NCBI GenBank assembly: GCA_017964485.1
Contig: JAGCRW010000067.1
Span: 1-64,000 of the forward strand
Direction of reading: 5' to 3'
Length of the DNA stretch: 64,000 nucleotides
From: Muribaculaceae bacterium
Lineage (GTDB): Bacteria; Bacteroidota; Bacteroidia; Bacteroidales; Muribaculaceae
Part shown: in pieces, positions 58,589 to 64,000 of the stretch
Layout of the letters: the number at the start of each line of letters is the position of its first letter
Numbering within the stretch: position 1 is the first letter of the stretch
Translations under genes and position numbers: made by a program
The notes under the pieces: model-generated
What the model was told of the DNA's origin: nothing
The model's database searches: none
What the model saw: the letters and a program-made list of their open reading frames with translations, nothing else

Positions 58589-59179
58589 TTATTGCTTGCT
58601 CTCTACTTTTATGAGCTGAACGTCGAAGATGAGAGTTGAGTTAGGTTGAATGGGGCCTGTGCCGTGTGGGCCGTAGGCGAGGTTGGAGGGGATGAAGAGT
58701 CGCCATGCGGCGCCCTCGTTCATAAGCTGCAGACCCTCGACCCAGCCGGGGATTACTTGTCCCACGGCAAAGGTGGCTGGCTCACCGCGCTCTACTGAAC
58801 TGTCGAACACTGTGCCGTCGATCAATCGTCCAGTGTAGTGCACTGTCACCACGTCGTTGGGGCCAGGCTTAGCGCCGTCGCCCTCTTTGAGCACGAGATA
58901 CTGCAGACCACTCTCGGTGACCTTTACGCCTTCGTTCTGCGCATTCTGCTCGAGGAATTTCTTGCCTAGCTCCTCGTTGATGGCGCCAGCGTTGGCCTCA
59001 AGCTCGGTGAAGAACTCCTGCACCACTTTCTTGGCCTCGTCGTAACTCATTTTTTTCTCTTTGTCTTCATACACGTCACGCAGGGCCTCGGCAAAATCGT
59101 CGGCATTGATGCTTTGGATTCCTGAGCCCTTGAAATTCTGGGCCATACTCAAGCCCAGCGCATAGCTTAACTTGTCCAT
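58589..59179 (-). CDS. FKBP-type prolyl isomerase without signal peptide
   Basis: Protein of 196 residues, FklB/Mip-like. The start MDKLSYALGLSMAQNFKGSG is the FKBP_N helical segment, followed by a linker helix. The catalytic domain has SGLQYLVLKEGDGAKPG, VHYTGRLIDGTVFDSSVERGE, VIPGWVEGLQLMNEGAAWRLFIP and NSTLIFDVQLI. No signal sequence is visible, so it is the cytosolic member of the set. It is the first gene of the four, with a -7 box TACCTTTG (59217-59224) about 38 bases before its ATG. Confidence 0.94.
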   Translation of the reverse strand: MDKLSYALGLSMAQNFKGSGIQSINADDFAEALRDVYEDKEKKMSYDEAKKVVQEFFTELEANAGAINEELGKKFLEQNAQNEGVKVTESGLQYLVLKEGDGAKPGPNDVVTVHYTGRLIDGTVFDSSVERGEPATFAVGQVIPGWVEGLQLMNEGAAWRLFIPSNLAYGPHGTGPIQPNSTLIFDVQLIKVESKQ

Positions 59180-59216
59180 ATAATAATTTATTTATTGTAT
59201 TCTTAAATTCAAACTG

Positions 59217-59415
59217 CAAAGGTATAGACAATTAACGTTATAAAGGTTATTTTTTAGATAAAAATTGTTTAAAAAAATATTTTTGATTAGGTGTGGCGCC
59301 CGAAAGTGTGCAAGATGCACAATGGCTGTTAAGCGCAGTTCTTCCCCTGAAAGTGTAAAAAACTAAAAAACTCACTAAAAAATGCAGGTTGTTTCGTTTT
59401 TTATTGCTAAGTTTG
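59217..59415. promoter_or_regulatory. Divergent promoters for FKBP cluster and rsh
   Basis: Minus-strand -7 box TACCTTTG at 59217-59224. Plus-strand -7 box TAAGTTTG at 59408-59415 with TTG at 59389-59391. The ~280-base gap holds no gene. Confidence 0.6.
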
Positions 59416-59456
59416 TAATTTGGAATAGGAGTAGAACTTTTTTATACTCATTAGTT

Positions 59457-61748
59457 ATGACTCAGGAAGAAGAGAACAAGATAATAGACTCGGCTTATGA
59501 GGTGCTGATAAACGGTTATTTGGCGAGCAGTCACCGCAAGAAGGTTGAGAAGATAGAGAAGGCGTTCAGGTTTGCGCGTCGTGCTCACGCAGGAGTGCGT
59601 CGCCGCTCTGGCGAGCCTTATATCCTTCATCCTATTGCAGTTGCGACAATAGTGAGTCAGGAGATAGGCATGGGCTCGACATCGATATGCGCCGCGCTGC
59701 TCCATGATGTGGTGGAGGACACGGAATATACCGCCGACGATATCAGAGCGATCTTTGGCGATGAGCTCATTACCGATGCCGAAGACAGTGCGGGCAACAA
59801 GAAGCCCGAGAAGGTGGGCGACAAGATTGCCAACATCGTTGAGGGCTTGACGAAGATTTCGGGAGGCATCTTTGGTGACAAGGCATCTGTACAGGCCGAG
59901 AATTTCAAGAAGCTGCTGCTGACGATGAGCGATGATGTGAGGGTGATTCTTATCAAGATTGCCGACCGCCTGCACAACATGCGCACTCTGTCGTCGATGC
60001 CCGCTGCCAAGCAGCGCAAGATAGCTGGTGAGACGCTCTACATCTATGCTCCGCTGGCTCACAGGCTGGGCCTCTTTGCGATAAAATCGGAGCTTGAAGA
60101 CCTGAGTTTCAAATATGAACACCCCGACATCCACAAGTCGATAACTGATGCCGTGGAGGCGAGTGCCGGCAAGCGCAACGACATGTTTGAGCGTTTCTCG
60201 GCGCCTATCCGCGCGCGCCTGGATGCCGTGGGCCTGGAATATGAGTTCAAGGCGAGAGTGAAGTCGTGCTACTCGATATGGAAAAAGATGCAGGCTAAGC
60301 GCATCCCCATTGATGAGATTTATGACATCTATGCTGCCCGCATCGTGTTTGAATGTCCTGACGACAAAGACGAGAACGTGACCTGCTGGGCCATCTACAA
60401 CGAAATCACGAAGATTTACAACAAGATACATCCAGGGCGCATCCGCGACTGGCTGACACGGGCGAAGCCTAACGGCTACCGCGCGCTTCACCTGACGGTG
60501 ATGGGCCCCGACGGCGAATGGATAGAGGTGCAGATACGCAGCCGCAAGATGGACATCATCGACGAGCGCGGCATGACGGCACACTGGATTTATAAAGAGG
60601 GCGGCGGAGAACTGGAGGAGGATATCCAGCTTGAGAAGCTGATACGCGAGATTGATGAGATTCTCAAGAATCCTGAGCCTAATGCCCTCGACTTCCTTGA
60701 CTCGATAAAGCTGAACCTATATGCCCGCGAGATCACGGTGTTTACCCCCAAGGGCGATGGCGTGACTCTGCCTAAGGGCGCCTCGGTGCTCGACTTGGCG
60801 TTCACGCTGCACTCTGAGATAGGTTATCACTGCATCGCCGGCAAGGTGAACCACAAGTTGGTGCCCATCTCACATAAACTCTCGAGCGGTGACCAAGTGG
60901 AGATTCTGACGTCACAGACGATGAAGCCCCAGCCCGAGTGGTCGCGCTTTGTGGTGAGCGCCAAGGGCAAGACGCGCCTGAACTTGGCCTTCAGGCACAT
61001 GCGCCGCGAGATTATGGACCGTGGTGAGGACCAGTTCAAGAAATTCATGGCCCAGAACTCTGCCGAGATTAATAACGAGAACCTTACCCGCATCATCAGC
61101 GGGCTTGGCGTGCAGAACAAAGATGAGCTCTATTTTAAGATTGGAAACGGTGACATCGTGCTGACGCCAGTGCTGCTCAAAGCGTTGAAGCCTGCATCAC
61201 AGAACCTGCTCAGTAAGTTGTGGCGCAACTCATTTGGCGGTAAGTCGGTGAAGGACGCCACCTCACCAAGCGATGATTCGGGGACAGGGGAAATCGACCG
61301 CAAGAAGGTGTATGTGCTCAAGACCGTTGACGGCAAGAGCAACTACCGCCTCTCGAAGTGCTGCCATCCCCTGCCTGGCGACGATGTGGTGGCTTTTGTC
61401 TCGCGCAAGAACGAGGTGTTGGTGCACAAGACTGACTGCCCTACAGCAATGCGCCTGAAGAGTGGCTATGGCGGCCGCATCATCGAGACTCAGTGGCAGC
61501 TCAGCGATGAGACGTTCTTTGCCTCTATCAAGGTTGAGGGAATCGACCGCATGGGCATCCTGCAAGAGATTATATACTTGATTTCTACCAACTTGGCCAT
61601 TAATATCCGTCGATTGAACATCACTTCAGAGGCTGGCGTGTTTGCTTGTGAGATGGATGTTCTGGTCGAGGATGTTGACGCCGTGACCAAGATGTGCAAG
61701 CGGCTTGGCAGGGTGAAAGGCGTCACAAAGGCGGTAAGACAAAGCTAG
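59457..61748 (+). CDS. Bifunctional (p)ppGpp synthetase/hydrolase (RelA/SpoT homologue)
   Basis: Rsh enzyme of 763 residues, the stringent-response regulator. I use the ATG at 59457; an upstream TTG-initiated extension overlaps the -7 box at 59408. Order: HD hydrolase domain with LHPIAVA and ALLHDVVEDT near 77-86, intact, so hydrolase activity is likely. The synthetase has YSIWKKMQAKRIPIDEIYDI, then RAKPNGYRALHLTVMGP. A TGS domain (VTLPKGASVLDLAFTLHSEIG), a zinc-finger-like region (LSKCCHPLPGDDV) and a C-terminal ACT domain follow. The length is normal. It is followed by a TATCAG repeat, then a c-di-AMP phosphodiesterase-like gene. Confidence 0.96.
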   Translation: MTQEEENKIIDSAYEVLINGYLASSHRKKVEKIEKAFRFARRAHAGVRRRSGEPYILHPIAVATIVSQEIGMGSTSICAALLHDVVEDTEYTADDIRAIFGDELITDAEDSAGNKKPEKVGDKIANIVEGLTKISGGIFGDKASVQAENFKKLLLTMSDDVRVILIKIADRLHNMRTLSSMPAAKQRKIAGETLYIYAPLAHRLGLFAIKSELEDLSFKYEHPDIHKSITDAVEASAGKRNDMFERFSAPIRARLDAVGLEYEFKARVKSCYSIWKKMQAKRIPIDEIYDIYAARIVFECPDDKDENVTCWAIYNEITKIYNKIHPGRIRDWLTRAKPNGYRALHLTVMGPDGEWIEVQIRSRKMDIIDERGMTAHWIYKEGGGELEEDIQLEKLIREIDEILKNPEPNALDFLDSIKLNLYAREITVFTPKGDGVTLPKGASVLDLAFTLHSEIGYHCIAGKVNHKLVPISHKLSSGDQVEILTSQTMKPQPEWSRFVVSAKGKTRLNLAFRHMRREIMDRGEDQFKKFMAQNSAEINNENLTRIISGLGVQNKDELYFKIGNGDIVLTPVLLKALKPASQNLLSKLWRNSFGGKSVKDATSPSDDSGTGEIDRKKVYVLKTVDGKSNYRLSKCCHPLPGDDVVAFVSRKNEVLVHKTDCPTAMRLKSGYGGRIIETQWQLSDETFFASIKVEGIDRMGILQEIIYLISTNLAINIRRLNITSEAGVFACEMDVLVEDVDAVTKMCKRLGRVKGVTKAVRQS

Positions 61749-61749
61749 T

Positions 61750-61792
61750 TCACAGTTCACAGTTATCAGTTTTCAGTTATCAGTTATCAGCC
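61750..61792. repeat. TTCACAG/TTATCAG spacer repeat
   Basis: GTTCACAGTTCACAGTTATC followed by further TTTTCAG and TTATCAG units with a ~7-9-base period. It belongs to the same family as 1297-1325 and 44735-44776. Confidence 0.65.
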
Positions 61793-61839
61793 TGGCGCTT
61801 GAAACAACAAATACTTCTAATTCACGTTTATAAAGAACA

Positions 61840-63939
61840 ATGATGAAGCAATCGTTAAAGACAAAGGTGATTATCATGCTGCTCATCGCTCTTACGGTGG
61901 GCGTGCTGTCGCTTTTCTTAGTGGGAGGCACCAGCGATAAGCTTGTTTATATTGAGGGACGTCCGTGGAATTATCCTAAGCTTATCGCTCCGTTTGACAT
62001 ACCCATAGACTATGACTCGGTGAGCTCACAGCACATCAAGGACAGCATCAATGCCGCTTTTGCGCCTTTCTACTTAGATAAAAACGATGTGAAAGAGAAT
62101 GCTCTGTCTAAAATCAAGGGCTCGCTCGATTCTATCACTTCGCTAAAGCCTGCGGTAAGGACCAAGATTATCAACTATGTTGACACCTTGTTTAGCCACG
62201 GCATCATCGACATCGACACTCAGAACAAGATTTCACGAGGAGAAGTCACTGAAATAAGGAAATACTCCCAAGACGACATTAACATCAGCACTGTGAGCGC
62301 CTCTCAACTGCGATCGCACGAGGCGGCCTATAAGGAGCTGAAGGACTTCCTCTCGCAGATGCACATTCCCGAGGACTGGCAGGTTTCTGATATACTTTAT
62401 CATAATATAAAACCCACGCTTGAATATGATAAGGTGAAGACCGAGACACAACTCGAAGAGGAGTACAAGCTTGCCTTGGCGCCACATGGGGTGAAGGTGA
62501 AAGGCGAGCGCATCATCGATTACGGCGAGATAGTCACAGCCGAGAAGTACACGCTGCTGAAGACCTATGAGCGAATACTTAATGAGAAAAAACTTGATAA
62601 CTCGGTTAAGAGTTTCTCGCGCTATGGCAACATCGTGCTGCTGTTTCTCATCTTGTTGTCCTATTACCTCTTCATCAGGACTCTTGTACCCACAGTTTTC
62701 AGCAGTCTGCGTAGCATGGTGTTCCTCTTCAGTTTCATCTTCTTGTTTGTGCTTATAGTGTATCTCATCTCACTGCTCCGGCCAGGGTTCCTGTATATAG
62801 TGCCCTTTGCGCTGGTGCCTATAGTGGTGACGATATTCTTCAACACGTCGCTGGGATATGTCACTCACATGGTAGTAGTGCTACTGAGCTCGTTTGTAGC
62901 TCCCGATTCCATCGACTTTGTGATAATGCAGTTCCTTGCCGGTATCATAGCCATTGTCTCGATAAAGGGACTGATGCAGCGCTCACAACTGGTGGTGTGT
63001 GCACTGTTCATATTCTTGTGCTACACCATTACCTACGTCACTCAATCGGTAGTGCGTTATGGTGCCATCGACACTATCGACTGGCATGTTATTCTCTATT
63101 TTGCCGTTAACTGCATTGTGCTCTCGTTTGCCTATTTTGGCATTTTCATCGTGGAGAAGATATTTGGCTTCACCTCACAGGTTACTCTAGTGGAGCTGAG
63201 CGACATCAACAACGATGTGCTGCGTGAGCTCTCGGAGAACTGCCCAGGCACTTTCCAGCATTCATTGCAGGTTGCCACGCTGGCAGGAGAGGCGGCACGA
63301 CAGATAGGCGCCAATGTGCAGCTTGTGCGTGCTGGAGCTTTGTATCACGATATCGGCAAGATCGATAACCCGGCATTCTTCACCGAGAATCAGAGCGGCG
63401 TGAATCCGCACGATGTGCTCAAACCCGATCAGAGTGCGTCGATAGTGATTTCGCACGTTACCGACGGTCTGCGTCGTGCCGAGAAAGCCAAGCTCCCTGA
63501 GGTGATAAAAGACCTTATCGCTCAGCACCACGGCACCAGCAAGACGCGTTATTTCTACAACAAGGCTTTGCGGCAAAGCGCCACTGGCAATGTACCAACT
63601 GAGCCCTATACATATCCAGGTCCAAACCCCACCACACGCGAGGCGGCTATATTGATGATGGCCGACGCCTGCGAGGCGGCGACTAAGAGCCTGAGTGATC
63701 CCAATGAGCAGAACATCACCGAAATGGTTGAGAAGATTGTGGAGGGCCAGGTGGCCGATGGTATGTTCTACGACGCACCTATCAGCTACAAGGAAATCAC
63801 CGAGGTGAAGAAGTGCCTGATCAAGCGCCTGCTCACCTTCTATCACACGCGTGTCTCTTATCCTGAGGACGTGAAACCCACAGTGTCATACGACACCGAC
63901 TCTTCACTGAGCGACCCCGAAAACCTGAACATAGAATAG
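61840..63939 (+). CDS. 7TM-HD (PgpH-like) c-di-AMP phosphodiesterase
   Basis: Inner-membrane protein of 699 residues. One membrane segment near 8-28 is followed by a large extracytoplasmic domain (to about 265). About seven membrane segments (270-450) precede a cytoplasmic HD domain with GTFQHSLQVATLAGEAARQIG, LYHDIGKID near 503 and a final IAQHHGTSKTRYFYNKA. This is the 7TMR-HD architecture of PgpH, which degrades c-di-AMP. C-di-AMP controls osmotic and cell-wall balance in Bacteroidetes as well as Firmicutes. It directly follows the (p)ppGpp enzyme gene, so two nucleotide-signal enzymes lie next to each other. Confidence 0.93.
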   Translation: MMKQSLKTKVIIMLLIALTVGVLSLFLVGGTSDKLVYIEGRPWNYPKLIAPFDIPIDYDSVSSQHIKDSINAAFAPFYLDKNDVKENALSKIKGSLDSITSLKPAVRTKIINYVDTLFSHGIIDIDTQNKISRGEVTEIRKYSQDDINISTVSASQLRSHEAAYKELKDFLSQMHIPEDWQVSDILYHNIKPTLEYDKVKTETQLEEEYKLALAPHGVKVKGERIIDYGEIVTAEKYTLLKTYERILNEKKLDNSVKSFSRYGNIVLLFLILLSYYLFIRTLVPTVFSSLRSMVFLFSFIFLFVLIVYLISLLRPGFLYIVPFALVPIVVTIFFNTSLGYVTHMVVVLLSSFVAPDSIDFVIMQFLAGIIAIVSIKGLMQRSQLVVCALFIFLCYTITYVTQSVVRYGAIDTIDWHVILYFAVNCIVLSFAYFGIFIVEKIFGFTSQVTLVELSDINNDVLRELSENCPGTFQHSLQVATLAGEAARQIGANVQLVRAGALYHDIGKIDNPAFFTENQSGVNPHDVLKPDQSASIVISHVTDGLRRAEKAKLPEVIKDLIAQHHGTSKTRYFYNKALRQSATGNVPTEPYTYPGPNPTTREAAILMMADACEAATKSLSDPNEQNITEMVEKIVEGQVADGMFYDAPISYKEITEVKKCLIKRLLTFYHTRVSYPEDVKPTVSYDTDSSLSDPENLNIE

Positions 63940-63953
63940 TTAGATAACTTGCA

Positions 63954-64000
63954 ATGACTTTTTATACTATATTGCTCATATTGGGAGGCATCTGCCTGGT
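63954..64000 (+). CDS. Start of a membrane protein gene (cut by window edge)
   Basis: ATG at 63954, 14 bases after the phosphodiesterase stop, opens a frame whose first residues are MTFYTILLILGGICLV. This is a membrane segment or signal anchor. Too short to identify; the close spacing suggests the same operon. Confidence 0.5.
   Translation, partial: MTFYTILLILGGICL

Noticed and set aside
59451..60584. 377-codon minus-strand open frame
   Set aside because: Antisense to the HD and synthetase domains of the Rsh gene; no signal, domain or promoter of its own.

Overview
This window looks like a chromosome segment of a gut-type Bacteroidales bacterium, most like the Muribaculaceae/Prevotellaceae side of the order. 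That placement is inference from gene content and signals. Nearly every well-isolated gene has a Bacteroidetes-type promoter (-7 box TAnnTTTG, often with a TTTG about 20 bases upstream). Shine-Dalgarno sites are essentially absent. The protein families are typical of the order: DUF3467, TonB C-terminal domain proteins, FecR-like and sulfatase-modifying-factor domains, multiple exported FKBP prolyl isomerases, a 7TM-HD phosphodiesterase, DcuB with a porin, and a CotH protein carrying dockerin-like repeats.

Layout. 1-9.5 kb: the 5' part of cysS, a DUF3467 protein, a tandemly duplicated small lipoprotein, several small membrane proteins and lipoproteins, an O-methyltransferase, a TonB-C protein, an orphan Phd-like antitoxin, rbfA with a LolC/E-type permease, and a trypsin-like protease. 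9.6-15 kb: penicillin-binding protein 1A, nadB and an M28/glutaminyl-cyclase-like lipoprotein. 15-30.4 kb: an exopolysaccharide locus with flippase, outer-membrane export lipoprotein, tyrosine autokinase, polymerase-like protein, one GT2 and three GT4 glycosyltransferases (one interrupted), a parallel beta-helix protein, a SPASM radical SAM enzyme and a CotH-dockerin protein. 30.6-43.5 kb: ychF, an interrupted C69 dipeptidase, dcuB with a porin, tRNA-Asn, an S41 protease with mfd, and an M24 aminopeptidase. 43.5-51.3 kb is the accessory part: a small radical SAM activase, three adjacent genes sharing a Cys/His-rich leader, two FecR-like proteins (one fused to a sulfatase-modifying-factor domain and broken by a stop), and an AT-rich lysozyme island. 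51.4-64 kb: pheT, a cupin, yebC, a candidate small RNA, four FKBP genes in a row, the Rsh (p)ppGpp enzyme, and a PgpH-like c-di-AMP phosphodiesterase.

The most unusual features are the following. First, four genes (one near 6 kb, three at 44-46 kb) share a ~75-residue N-terminal region carrying a C-x-H-x3-C-x3-C-x2-C motif. It runs straight into a signal-peptide-like hydrophobic stretch and is followed by unrelated exported domains. Second, a 169-bp element with 19-bp terminal inverted repeats occurs twice, in opposite orientations. Third, short-period and palindromic intergenic repeats occur throughout, and some have entered glycosyltransferase linkers. Fourth, a 33-bp-phased repeat array lies in front of an AT-rich lysozyme gene. 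Fifth, there is a promoter-to-terminator unit without a reading frame. Sixth, three otherwise intact genes are each interrupted by one in-frame stop.
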